Made by a program: the position numbers and the translations under genes
Assembly (NCBI GenBank): GCA_947629005.1
Contig: CANRCD010000001.1
Span: 1 to 64,000 of the forward strand
DNA from: an uncultured Clostridia bacterium
GTDB taxonomy: Bacteria > Bacillota > Clostridia > UMGS1883
DNA length: 64,000 nt
Direction: 5' to 3'
In this document: piece by piece, positions 51,935 through 60,040 of the stretch
How the letters are laid out: each line of letters starts with the position of its first letter
Position numbering within the stretch: the stretch's first letter is position 1
Notes under the pieces: generated by a model
What the model was told of the DNA's origin: nothing
The model's input: only the letters and a program-made list of their open reading frames with translations
Databases searched by the model: none

Positions 51935-53335
51935 ATGTCAGAGCGTAATATGAGCAATACAAAATGCCCCATGCCCTCCCAGGACGCAAAGGTGCGCGCC
52001 CACAACTTTGACGAGGTGGCCACTGGCTATACTCTTGAAATGGCCGTAGGCGAGGCTCGCCGCTGCCTCCATTGCAAGAACAGACCCTGCGTTTCGGCCT
52101 GCCCCGTGGCAATTGATATACCCGACTTTATAGAGCGAGTGGCTGACGGAGATATTGAGGGGGCCTACGAGATAATCAGCCGCAGCAGCGCCCTTCCCGC
52201 TGTGTGTGGCCGCGTCTGCCCGCAGGAGACCCAGTGCGAGGGCAAGTGTGTGCGCGGAATAAAGGGCGAAAGCGTCGGCATTGGCCGACTTGAGCGCTTT
52301 GTGGCCGACTGGCACAGGGAGCATGGCTCCGCCGAGGTCACTAAACCCGAACCCAACGGCCATAAGGTGGCCGTAATCGGCTCCGGCCCCAGCGGACTCA
52401 CCGCCGCCGGAGATTTGGCGAAGCTCGGATATAAGGTGACCGTGTTCGAGGCGCTTCACACCGCGGGAGGCGTGTTGGTTTACGGCATACCCGAATTCCG
52501 TCTGCCCAAGAGCATTGTCAGCCGCGAGATAGACGGCCTAAAGGCCCTTGGCGTGGACATTGAAACCAATATCGTAATTGGCAAGACGCTCACCGTTGAC
52601 GAGCTTTTCTCTAAGGGATATGAGGCCGTATTCATCGGTAGCGGCGCGGGGCTTCCCCGTTTTATGAACATTCCGGGCGAAAGCCTTAAGGGCGTATACA
52701 GCGCAAATGAATATCTTACCCGCGTAAACTTGATGAAGGCCTATCGCGAGGACAGCAAGACGCCTATCAAAAAAAGCCGCGCTGTTGCCGTCGTGGGCGG
52801 AGGCAATGTCGCTATGGACGCCGCGAGGAGCGCGATGCGTCTCGGTGCGGAAACCGTTTATATCGTCTACCGCCGCAGCATGGATGAGCTTCCGGCCCGC
52901 AGGGAGGAGGTCGAGCACGCAATGGAGGAGGGAATAATCTTCAAAACCCTCAACAATCCCGTGGAAATCCTTCCTGATGAGAACGGCGGAGTAAGGGCCA
53001 TTCGCTGTATTGAAATGGAGCTTGGCGAGCCTGACGAAAGCGGCCGCCGCCGCCCCGTTGAAAAGCCCGGCAGCGAGTTTGAAATCGAGGTTGACACAGT
53101 AATTATGTCAATCGGCACCAGTCCCAACCCTCTTATCCGCTCGACAACGCCCGGGCTTGAAACCAATCGCCGTGGCTGCATTGTAACGAACGGCGACGAC
53201 GGCCTCACCAGCCGTGAGGGCGTATATGCCGGAGGCGACGCCGTTACCGGCGCTGCAACCGTAATCTTGGCCATGGGCGCCGGAAAGCAGGCCGCCAAAG
53301 CGATTGACGAATATATCAGGGGCAAAAGCGAATAA
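51935..53335 (+). CDS. nfnB: NfnB-type NADPH-dependent oxidoreductase large subunit (GltA-like)
   Basis: 466 residues. The N-terminal 4Fe-4S region has CLHCKNRPCVSACPVAIDI and CGRVCPQETQCEGKCV. Two Rossmann domains follow: VIGSGPSGLTAAGDLAKLG for FAD and VVGGGNVAMDAARSAMRLG for the nicotinamide nucleotide. It is homologous to the small subunit of glutamate synthase, but no gltB follows and nfnA precedes it by 1 bp, which supports NfnB. Ribosome site GGAGG inside the end of nfnA. Confidence 0.93.
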   Translation: MSERNMSNTKCPMPSQDAKVRAHNFDEVATGYTLEMAVGEARRCLHCKNRPCVSACPVAIDIPDFIERVADGDIEGAYEIISRSSALPAVCGRVCPQETQCEGKCVRGIKGESVGIGRLERFVADWHREHGSAEVTKPEPNGHKVAVIGSGPSGLTAAGDLAKLGYKVTVFEALHTAGGVLVYGIPEFRLPKSIVSREIDGLKALGVDIETNIVIGKTLTVDELFSKGYEAVFIGSGAGLPRFMNIPGESLKGVYSANEYLTRVNLMKAYREDSKTPIKKSRAVAVVGGGNVAMDAARSAMRLGAETVYIVYRRSMDELPARREEVEHAMEEGIIFKTLNNPVEILPDENGGVRAIRCIEMELGEPDESGRRRPVEKPGSEFEIEVDTVIMSIGTSPNPLIRSTTPGLETNRRGCIVTNGDDGLTSREGVYAGGDAVTGAATVILAMGAGKQAAKAIDEYIRGKSE

Positions 53336-53361
53336 ATCTTTTCTGGAAAGGAAGTATCACC

Positions 53362-54006
53362 ATGGACGAAAGGAACACCGCCGTCCCCGCCCACGCAGGC
53401 GAGACAAACTGTAAATACTGCACCCGCTGCGGGCGGAAGCTCGCAATGGACGCGGCCTATTGCGACGGCTGCGGTCACCCTGTGAACAGTAAGGCCGCCC
53501 CCGAGGTGAGCTTTGCCGTGCAAAAGGAATACGCGCCTGAAAAAATCAGCGATATTATTGGCAAGCAGCGCGAATATTACAAGCAGCGGTTTGCCGAAAT
53601 GAAAGAGGGCGGCAGCAAGGTCAGTTGGAACTGGTTCGCCTGCCTTGGCTGGTTTTGGTTTGCTTACCGCAAAATGCCTGTAGAAGCCGCCGTTTCCTTT
53701 GCAATATATCTGCTGCTCGGTTCCTTTGGCACAGCGGCCCTCGCTCTGAGGATAACGCTGCTTGTGCTTTGCGGAGCCTTCGGCAATCGTATTTACTTCA
53801 AGCATATTGAGCGCACTATAGATAAGATAGATTCGCTCCCCGCGGCCATGCGTGAAAATGCCGTCAGGGAGTACGGAGGCGTCAGCGGGATTCTGCTCGT
53901 TATAGCCTTTCTTGTCACCTCCGCTGTCGGCGGCGGGCTCGGGGTTATAGACCTTGTGTGGAAGCCCTCTGTCAGGCGCGCGCTCAGCCACTTCTTCTAC
54001 ATTTGA
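53362..54006 (+). CDS. Zinc-ribbon DUF2628-type membrane protein
   Basis: 214 residues. N-terminal zinc ribbon (CTRCGRKLAMDAAYCDGCG, about 20-38), then a soluble linker and three hydrophobic helices (about 88-106, 110-145 and 174-200) with SWNWFACLGWFWFAYRKM, the DUF2628 signature. Function unknown. It lies 26 bp after nfnB and 14 bp before the LRR gene, probably read-through from the nfn promoter. Confidence 0.82.
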   Translation: MDERNTAVPAHAGETNCKYCTRCGRKLAMDAAYCDGCGHPVNSKAAPEVSFAVQKEYAPEKISDIIGKQREYYKQRFAEMKEGGSKVSWNWFACLGWFWFAYRKMPVEAAVSFAIYLLLGSFGTAALALRITLLVLCGAFGNRIYFKHIERTIDKIDSLPAAMRENAVREYGGVSGILLVIAFLVTSAVGGGLGVIDLVWKPSVRRALSHFFYI

Positions 54007-54020
54007 AAAGGGGTTAAATA

Positions 54021-54959
54021 ATGATAATCGAAAGAAACAGGGATTTTGAATATAACGGGGACGGTACGGTGCTTTACCGCGCGCCGCTTGACGCAGTGGG
54101 CGAGGTTGAGGTGCCTGTCGGCGTAACCGAGCTTGGTGACGACGCCTTTCGCGGCTGTACGCAGGTCACCCGTGTCGTGCTGCCTGAGGGATTGACGCGC
54201 ATAGGCGTACTCTGTTTCGAGGGCTGCCGAAGCCTGAAGTATATAAAAATACCGAAATCGGTGCGTTTCATAGGCGAATTTGCGTTCATGGGCTGCTCCT
54301 TCCTAAAAAATGTAGAGCTGCCGCGCCGGCTTAAGCACCTTGGCCACGGCGCCTTCGAGGACTGTATCTCAATTGAGAGCGCGGCGCTGCCCGGCAGCGT
54401 GGGGGAGGTGCCGCAGTGGTGCTTCAACGGCTGCGTTTCGCTCAAATATGTGGAGCTTGGCGAAGGTATCAAGTCTATCGGCGGCCATGCGTTTCTGCAA
54501 TGCCGCAGCATAAAGGCTATTGTTCTGCCCGAAACGCTGAAGCATATCGGCGGCTGGTCGTTTTGCGAGTGCGACGGCCTTTCGGAGATAACTATTCCGG
54601 CAAAAGTTGATAAAATCGGCTCCTGTCCCTTTGCTTTTGCTAAAAAACTTAAAAAAATCACTGTTGATGAAGAAAATCCAAACTTTGTCGTTGTGGGCGA
54701 CGCCCTTTACGCCAAGGATATGCACCGCCTTATCTGCTGCAGCATCGGCTGTGAGGGCGAGTTTACCGTGCCCGAGGGCGTGGAGCATATTGGCAGCGGC
54801 GCGTTCCTTAATTGCTCAGGCCTCACGGATATCCACATTCCCGAAACCGTCACCTCCATTGGCAACTATGCCTTTGAGGGCTGCCGCAGGCTCAAAAGCC
54901 TTGTCATTCCCTCGTCGGTAACGGATTTGGGGGAGGAAGCCATACAGCGGATAAAGTGA
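54021..54959 (+). CDS. BspA-like leucine-rich-repeat protein (LRR_5), no signal peptide
   Basis: 312 residues made almost entirely of 23-residue BspA/TpLRR repeats of the form IxxxAFxxCxxLxxVxLPxxL; for example FAFMGCSFLKNVELPRRLK and YAFEGCRRLKSLVIPSSVT. No signal peptide or anchor is seen, so it is cytoplasmic or exported by an unknown route. Ribosome site AAAAGGGG. It ends before the tRNA-Pro promoter. A second, broken member of this family lies at 60041-61523. Confidence 0.88.
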   Translation: MIIERNRDFEYNGDGTVLYRAPLDAVGEVEVPVGVTELGDDAFRGCTQVTRVVLPEGLTRIGVLCFEGCRSLKYIKIPKSVRFIGEFAFMGCSFLKNVELPRRLKHLGHGAFEDCISIESAALPGSVGEVPQWCFNGCVSLKYVELGEGIKSIGGHAFLQCRSIKAIVLPETLKHIGGWSFCECDGLSEITIPAKVDKIGSCPFAFAKKLKKITVDEENPNFVVVGDALYAKDMHRLICCSIGCEGEFTVPEGVEHIGSGAFLNCSGLTDIHIPETVTSIGNYAFEGCRRLKSLVIPSSVTDLGEEAIQRIK

Positions 54960-54990
54960 CTTATTTTCGGTAAAAATTTTTTTCTTGCTC

Positions 54991-55019
54991 TTGACTTAAG
55001 GGAAAAATTATGGTATTAT
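54991..55019 (+). promoter_or_regulatory. tRNA-Pro promoter
   Basis: TTGACT (54991-54996), 17 bp, TATTAT (55014-55019), TGG extended. A 5' hairpin (GCGCCGC/GCGGCGC, about 55029-55045) separates the transcription start from the mature tRNA. Confidence 0.8.
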
Positions 55020-55050
55020 ACATATTGTGCGCCGCAGTGCGGCGCAATAT

Positions 55051-55127
55051 CGGGGTGTAGCGCAGTTTGGTAGCGTGCTTGGTTCGGGACCAAGAGGCCA
55101 CGGGTTCAAGTCCCGTCACTCCGACCA
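55051..55127 (+). tRNA. tRNA-Pro (anticodon CGG)
   Basis: 77-nt cloverleaf with encoded CCA (55125-55127). The acceptor CGGGGTG pairs with CACTCCG (one G-U). The anticodon stem is CTTGG/CCAAG with loop TTCGGGA giving CGG, reading CCG proline codons. The T-loop GTTCAAGTC is standard. The trailing double-hairpin element starts 3-5 bp later. Confidence 0.95.
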
Positions 55128-55130
55128 CGG

Positions 55131-55180
55131 CGTCGGAACAAGCGTCATATCGCTTGTTCCGATTTTTCAAATCGGAACGG
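55131..55180 (+). repeat. tRNA-trailing double-hairpin element, copy 2
   Basis: The segment 55133-55144 pairs with 55151-55162 through a perfect 12-bp stem. Alternatively 55156-55165 pairs with 55169-55178. The central TTCCGATTT is shared, so only one stem can form at a time. Sequence and layout match 69-121, which trails tRNA-Val. It may work as terminator versus anti-terminator or as a 3'-processing signal. Confidence 0.72.
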
Positions 55181-55273
55181 GCGGGGCGTTGTTTCAGCGC
55201 CTCATGTTTTAACGTGCTCCGGCGCGGAAATTTTTGAAACCGTATTATGCTTTTCGGCAAAGGAGCTGAAATC

Positions 55274-56008
55274 ATGTCAAAAGAAAAAAACGCCGCGGCA
55301 GCCGACTTTGCCGAGGGGCTGCACGGAGGAATACCGATTGCGCTTGGATATCTGTCAGTGTCCTTCGCTTACGGCATTATGGCTCAAACCGGCGGGCTTG
55401 ATTTGTTAAGCACGGTGATGATTTCTATGACAAACCTCACCAGCGCCGGCCAGCTCGCCGGCACACAGTTGATTTTTGACGCCGCGTCCTACATGGAAAT
55501 CGCCGTCACCACTTTCGTAATTAACCTCAGATATATGCTGATGAGTTTGTCGCTATCTCAGCGGGTGGACGAAAAAATGACGATTTGGCAGCGGCTGTTG
55601 GTTTCCTTTGGCATTACTGACGAAATTTTTGCCGTGTCGTACCAGCGCAGGCGGCCGCCCAACGCAATATATATGTTTGGGCTTATCCTCCTGCCGTACA
55701 TAGGCTGGGCGCTTGGGACTTTTCTCGGCAGCGCCGCGGGTTATGTAATGCCCGAAAGGGTGCGCAGCGCCCTCGGCATTGCAATTTACGGTATGTTTGT
55801 GGCGATAGTAGTGCCGGTCTGTAAGCGCGACAGAGCCTGCCTGTTTGTGGCCGTTTTCGCGGGAGCGGTGTCGTGCTGCCTGAGATACATACCGCTGTTT
55901 TCATCCACGCCGCAGGGCTGGGCCATAATTATATGCGCTTTGAGCGCGTCGGTTATAGGGGCGTTGCTTTTCCCCATCGATGACAAGGAAGGGGAGGGCG
56001 AACAGTGA
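55274..56008 (+). CDS. azlC: AzlC family branched-chain amino acid exporter subunit
   Basis: 244 residues with about five to six helices. The AzlC signature is clear: GIPIALGYLSVSFAYGIMA near the start, and TNLTSAGQLAGTQLI with NLRYMLMSLSLS in the middle. With AzlD it exports branched-chain amino acids or analogues. ATG 55274 follows AAAGGAG. The next gene overlaps in a GTGA junction. Confidence 0.93.
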   Translation: MSKEKNAAAADFAEGLHGGIPIALGYLSVSFAYGIMAQTGGLDLLSTVMISMTNLTSAGQLAGTQLIFDAASYMEIAVTTFVINLRYMLMSLSLSQRVDEKMTIWQRLLVSFGITDEIFAVSYQRRRPPNAIYMFGLILLPYIGWALGTFLGSAAGYVMPERVRSALGIAIYGMFVAIVVPVCKRDRACLFVAVFAGAVSCCLRYIPLFSSTPQGWAIIICALSASVIGALLFPIDDKEGEGEQ

Positions 56009-56310
56009 ACCGCTATGTGCTTACCGCTATCATTGTAATGGCTGTTGTAACTTACCTTATCCGTATGCTTCCGCTGACGCTTATGCGCCGCAAAATAAAA
56101 AGCGTGTTCCTGCGCTCGGCGCTGGCTTATGTGCCATACGCGGTGCTCACGGCCATGACAGTTCCCTACATACTCGATTCCACCGCCTCTCCTGTATCGG
56201 CAGCGCTGGGCCTTGCGGCGGCGTTGGCGCTGGCGCTGCGCGAGCAAAGCCTTATTACCGTGGCGCTCGGCGCGTCCGCAGTGGTATTTCTGGCCGAATT
56301 CTTTGTTTAG
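56005..56310 (+). CDS. azlD: AzlD family branched-chain amino acid exporter subunit
   Basis: 101 residues, about four helices, with VTYLIRMLPLTLMRRKI and LAYVPYAVLTAMTVP, typical of AzlD. Partner of AzlC. The GTG start at 56005 follows GGGGAGGG and overlaps the azlC stop by 4 bp, so translation is coupled. Confidence 0.92.
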   Translation: MNRYVLTAIIVMAVVTYLIRMLPLTLMRRKIKSVFLRSALAYVPYAVLTAMTVPYILDSTASPVSAALGLAAALALALREQSLITVALGASAVVFLAEFFV

Positions 56311-56323
56311 AGCGTGATTTTTG

Positions 56324-57148
56324 ATGTATAAAGCCCTTGCCCTTGACCTTGACGGTACATTGACCGACAGCCAAAAGAAAATAACCGAAAAGACAAAGGT
56401 CGCGATTTTTGCGGCCATGGATAAAGGCGTCAAAGTAATTCTTGCCAGCGGCCGCCCGCTGATGGGCTTGACCGCACCGGCCCGCGAGTTGGAGCTTTAT
56501 TCCCGAGGCGGGTTTATTATGGCCTTTAACGGCGGCGTAATTGTGGACTGTGCAAACGGGACGGAGCTGCGCCGCATTACGGTGCCGGAGCGCTGTGTGG
56601 GGGATATATGCCTCGCCGCGCGGCAGGCCGGCTGCACGGCTCTCAGCTACACCGCTGACAGAATCGTTACCGAAAATCCAAGGGACGAATACGTTCTCAA
56701 GGAAAAGTTCTGCGTAAACGCCGAGGTGATGGGCGTAGATGACCTTGCAGGTTTTGTTAGCTATCCCACGCCGAAGTTCCTCATTGTCGGCCCGCACGAA
56801 AAGCTGGCCGTGGCGGAGCGTTATCTTAGGGAGCGTCACGGCGGCGAGCTGAATATATTTTACAGCGAGGGCTATTTTCTTGAGGTCTGCCCCAAGGGAG
56901 TTTCTAAAAGCTCGGGCCTTGCCGCGGTGTGTGAATACATGAATATTTCTCCCGCCGAGCTTATGGCCTGCGGCGACGGCATGAACGATATCCCCATGCT
57001 CGACTTTGCCGGCCTTTCCGTAGCCATGGAAAACTCATGCCCCGAGGCGCTTGACCGCGCTGACTTCGTCACCCTCTCGAACGATTGTGACGGCGTGGCA
57101 GCGGCTGTGGAAAGGTTTATTTTGCAGACTGCTAAAACAGCCCGTTGA
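56324..57148 (+). CDS. Cof-type HAD-IIB phosphatase
   Basis: 274 residues. HAD motif I is LDLDGTLTDS with the nucleophile Asp, motif II LASGRP, a C2B cap in the middle, and motif IV ACGDGMNDIPML near the end. Sugar-phosphate or flavin-phosphate hydrolase; substrate unknown. ATG 56324 is chosen over TTG 56321. The 3' end overlaps that of the convergent yolD-like gene by 17 bp, an unusually tight arrangement. Confidence 0.93.
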   Translation: MYKALALDLDGTLTDSQKKITEKTKVAIFAAMDKGVKVILASGRPLMGLTAPARELELYSRGGFIMAFNGGVIVDCANGTELRRITVPERCVGDICLAARQAGCTALSYTADRIVTENPRDEYVLKEKFCVNAEVMGVDDLAGFVSYPTPKFLIVGPHEKLAVAERYLRERHGGELNIFYSEGYFLEVCPKGVSKSSGLAAVCEYMNISPAELMACGDGMNDIPMLDFAGLSVAMENSCPEALDRADFVTLSNDCDGVAAAVERFILQTAKTAR

Positions 57149-57557
57149 ACAGTTCGCTTTCCATATCGTAAACGTCGTCGAGCGGGATACGTATCCCGCC
57201 GCTCAGCATAAGGGCGCGGCCGTATTCGTCGACTTTTTTTAGTTTCCCTGTGACGGTAACGTATTTGCCGCCGCTCTTTTTTTCGTCGGGAACAAAATAT
57301 CTCACCGTTACTTCTGGCGATTCCGCGGCCATGAGTATTTGCTGCTTCATGTCGAGAATGGCTTTTTCGTATTCATCGAGCTCGATTTTCCAGCCCGTCA
57401 GCCGCGCGGTTTCGTTTATTGCGTCAGCGTGACCGTTCAGCGCCGCGAAGGCCGAAAACTGCGCCGCCCTGTCCGCCGACGGCATACGCGGGCGCACGGC
57501 AGAAACGTGGTGTGGCAGGTTTATTATATCATCGTAGCGGCTTTCGTCGTCAGTCAT
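57132..57557 (-). CDS. YolD-like protein
   Basis: 141 residues: PHHVSAVRPRMPSADRAAQFSAF near the N-terminus matches the YolD-like family, whose members sit beside Y-family polymerases and are UvsX/UmuD-like only by context. C-terminal beta-rich half with GKLKKVDEYGRALMLSGG. Here it ends the operon polymerase-kinase-yolD. It overlaps the kinase gene by 4 bp. Confidence 0.88.
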   Translation of the reverse strand: MTDDESRYDDIINLPHHVSAVRPRMPSADRAAQFSAFAALNGHADAINETARLTGWKIELDEYEKAILDMKQQILMAAESPEVTVRYFVPDEKKSGGKYVTVTGKLKKVDEYGRALMLSGGIRIPLDDVYDMESELFNGLF

Positions 57558-58054
57558 GCCGTCTCTCCTTCCGCGCCGACAAGAACGTCTATCTCTGTTC
57601 TGTCGGGAGCCTCAAATATCGACGCAAACTTGGCGGCAAGGTTTTCGTCCACCGGGTAGGCGAGAAGCCTCCCCGCCGCGACCTCACGGTTGCGTTTTTC
57701 CAGCCGCTCATGCCAGACTCCGTCGTCTGTGTCGATATAGTGCAGCTCGCAGGAAAAGCCGTGGCTCCGATAAAACTCCCTCGCATAGCGGCGCTCCTCA
57801 CGCGTCCAGAAGCCCCAGTCAAGGATAACGTCTTTGCCGATTTCAAGTATTTCGAGGGATTTATTATAAAGATATTTTTCGGTTTTTTCAACGTACTCGT
57901 CGTGCTTTTCGCCGACATAAAGGCCGAAAAGCGCAAGTGTTATCTCGTCAACGGAAAGCAGCGCCGCGCCGCGCTCGGTGCGCAGCCTTTGGGCGTAGGT
58001 GGTTTTCCCGCTGCATATTTTTCCGCACATCATGATTACCATGCATTTTTCCAT
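57554..58054 (-). CDS. Small AAA/zeta-toxin-like P-loop kinase
   Basis: 166 residues. The P-loop is near the N-terminus (MCGKICSGKTTYA), followed by LSVDEITLALFG, a zeta-toxin-like Asp, and VILDWGFWTREERR. These proteins (AAA family ATPase in annotation) are probably small-molecule or nucleotide kinases of unknown substrate. It lies between the Y-family polymerase (12 bp) and yolD (4-bp overlap), so it is co-expressed with translesion functions. It could be a toxin-like passenger. Confidence 0.85.
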   Translation of the reverse strand: MEKCMVIMMCGKICSGKTTYAQRLRTERGAALLSVDEITLALFGLYVGEKHDEYVEKTEKYLYNKSLEILEIGKDVILDWGFWTREERRYAREFYRSHGFSCELHYIDTDDGVWHERLEKRNREVAAGRLLAYPVDENLAAKFASIFEAPDRTEIDVLVGAEGETA

Positions 58055-58066
58055 ATCATACCCCTC

Positions 58067-59590
58067 CTATGATTTATGCCCGCCGATCTGCCCGTTACGC
58101 TCGATAGTTGTTGCGCCCTCCTCAAGGTCGGAGCCCTTCAGAACGGCGTTTTTGCCGTATTTTTTCTTAATAGAAAGTATTGCCTGCTGCATATTTTTCT
58201 CGCGCCGCTGTTCTTCGTCTTTGAGAAGGCGGGCCTTTTCGGATTCTTCCTGACCTGTCGGCAGGGTCAGTTGCTCGTAGACAGGACTTTCGGCGGCCTG
58301 CGCTTCGCTTATGACATGGTTTGCCTCGAGCGTAAGCCGCCGCACAAGCAGATTCGCGTCCACAATCTGCTCAAACAGCTCTACCGCAGTTTTTACTATC
58401 AGCTTGCCAGAGGATGAACGGCGGCCCAGATTCGCGGTGCCGTGGGCGTGCTTCGGTACCCGACGGCCGTAGCCGTCGGTGGTTACTTCGCCGCTGTAGG
58501 CCATGCGCAGACGCTCGTTTTTTAGGTTTTCCACATCATAGCCGACAGTCAGTACAAGCTGATCGGTAACGAGGCCTTTATCCGTAAGGTCAAGGGCCAG
58601 AAGCTCCGCCATCTCTCGTACGACGAGCTTTGCCTTGGCGCATGGGTATGGCGATTTTAAGACCTGTCCTGAGCTGAGACTGTTAGACGCAGGACGGTAG
58701 GCCTTTATATCGGCGATGGTACAGGGCTCCCAGCCCCATGCGTGATCTATGAGCAGCTCGGCGTTCACGCCGAACAGCTTGTATAAAAGCTCCTCGTTGT
58801 AATAATCCCTCGGCCCACCGACGGAGCAGCGCGCCACGTCGCCCATGGTGAACAGGCCGTGCTCCTCCAGCTTTTTGGCATAGCCCCTGCCCACACGCCA
58901 AAAGTCAGTCAGCGGCCTGTGCGTCCACAGATTGCGGCGGTAGCTCATCTCGTCAAGCTCGGCTATGCGCACGCCGTTTTTATCGGCGGGAATGTGTTTG
59001 GCGCGGATGTCCATCGCGACCTTCGCAAGGTATAAATTTGTACCAATTCCTGCCGTGGCAGTTATTCCGGTTGAGCCGAGCACCTCAAGTATTATTTTCA
59101 TTGCCAACTCGCGTCCCGTCAGGCCGTAGGTGTTAAGGTAGGCTGTGGCGTCAATAAACACCTCGTCTATCGAATATACGTGTATGTCCTCGGGAGCAAT
59201 GTATTTAAGGTATATTTCGTATATTTTTGTGCTGTAGTCGATGTAAAGCGACATCCTCGGCGTGGCGGTGATATAGTCGAGCGCAAGTCGGTTCGAGGCC
59301 TTAAGCTCCCTTTCGTCGCATGACTTCCCGTCAAAAAGTCCGTTGGGGGCGCGCCGTTTGCGTTGGGAATTAACGGCTTTCACCCGTTCCTCTACCTCAA
59401 AAAGCCGCGCCCTGCCGGATATGCCGAGAGATTTCAGCGAAGGCGAGACCGCAAGGCAGATGGTTTTTTCAGTGCGGCTCGCGTCGGCCACAACAAGATT
59501 GGTGTGCAGCGGGTCAAGCCCTAGCTCGACACACTCCACGGAGGCGTAAAATGATTTCAGGTCTATGGCGATATACGTTCGGCTGTCCAT
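58067..59590 (-). CDS. Y-family DNA polymerase (UvrX/DinB-like)
   Basis: 507 residues. The palm has AIDLKSFYASVECVE with the first catalytic Asp, the YSIDEVFID motif with the Asp-Glu pair, then AGIGTNLYLAK. The C-terminal little finger and a charged tail follow. It is the long UvrX/YqjW type, typically linked to YolD. Error-prone lesion bypass. It starts at ATG 59590 behind GGGAGG. A strong promoter is present, but I see no LexA box near it. Confidence 0.92.
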   Translation of the reverse strand: MDSRTYIAIDLKSFYASVECVELGLDPLHTNLVVADASRTEKTICLAVSPSLKSLGISGRARLFEVEERVKAVNSQRKRRAPNGLFDGKSCDERELKASNRLALDYITATPRMSLYIDYSTKIYEIYLKYIAPEDIHVYSIDEVFIDATAYLNTYGLTGRELAMKIILEVLGSTGITATAGIGTNLYLAKVAMDIRAKHIPADKNGVRIAELDEMSYRRNLWTHRPLTDFWRVGRGYAKKLEEHGLFTMGDVARCSVGGPRDYYNEELLYKLFGVNAELLIDHAWGWEPCTIADIKAYRPASNSLSSGQVLKSPYPCAKAKLVVREMAELLALDLTDKGLVTDQLVLTVGYDVENLKNERLRMAYSGEVTTDGYGRRVPKHAHGTANLGRRSSSGKLIVKTAVELFEQIVDANLLVRRLTLEANHVISEAQAAESPVYEQLTLPTGQEESEKARLLKDEEQRREKNMQQAILSIKKKYGKNAVLKGSDLEEGATTIERNGQIGGHKS

Positions 59591-59619
59591 GTCCGCGCCT
59601 CCCTTCGCTCTTTTTATTA

Positions 59620-59648
59620 ATTATATCTTTCCAAACCTGCTTTGTCAA
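59620..59648 (-). promoter_or_regulatory. Y-polymerase operon promoter
   Basis: Minus strand: TTGACA (59648-59643), 17 bp, TATAAT (59625-59620). Confidence 0.87.
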
Positions 59649-59690
59649 TACGCGCCGCGTATAGAAAAATTTTAACTTATAAAAAAATAC

Positions 59691-59719
59691 TTTACAAGAG
59701 GAAAAATGTGTGCTATACT
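59691..59719 (+). promoter_or_regulatory. Promoter of the rod-shaped RNA
   Basis: TTTACA (59691-59696), 17 bp, TATACT (59714-59719), TGC extended. Expected transcription start about 59724-59726, exactly where the closing stem begins. Confidence 0.75.
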
Positions 59720-59725
59720 GAAAGT

Positions 59726-59928
59726 GCCACATTTCACAGTATTTAACTGTCTGTATTTTTTCAATTGCATATTTTTTGTGTTATTATCGCATACTATGGA
59801 TGCGTTTTTTTCCTGTGGAAAAAGCGCACGCCTTGGTGTCATTCTTAGTGTGCGATAAATTATCTAAATATGCGTGCATGACAGTTAAGAATGTGATGTG
59901 TGGCAGCATTAAACCGGGCTGCGTTTTT
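59726..59928 (+). ncRNA. ssrS: Candidate 6S-like rod-shaped RNA
   Basis: About 200 nt that folds end to end. Paired blocks are 59725-59731 with 59899-59905, 59734-59738 with 59892-59896, 59743-59751 with 59880-59888, 59766-59774 with 59866-59874, 59784-59794 with 59848-59858, and an apical hairpin 59801-59813 with 59817-59828. Internal loops lie at 59752-59765 (14 nt) opposite 59875-59879 and at 59775-59783 opposite 59859-59865, the position of the 6S central bubble. It has its own promoter and a terminator (59903-59928). No ORF of note. 6S RNA sequesters sigma-A RNA polymerase; identity is inferred from shape only. Confidence 0.5.
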
Positions 59929-59966
59929 CGGTGCGTGGCTTCAAGTTTATGGCCGCGCACTTTTTT
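59903..59966 (+). terminator. Tandem terminators after the rod-shaped RNA
   Basis: First: GCAGC (59903-59907) with GCTGC (59918-59922), then GTTTTT. Second: GTGCGTGGC (59931-59939) with the segment 59952-59960, then six T. Confidence 0.72.
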
Positions 59967-60040
59967 ATTGCGCGGTTTTCGGGACGACGTATGGCGCGAT
60001 GATCCCGACGCGCCGAATAAAACGCAAGGAGGAAAAACAA

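Noticed and set aside
59591-59660. LexA box for the Y-polymerase operon
   Set aside because: No GAAC-N4-GTTC-like palindrome is found around the promoter.
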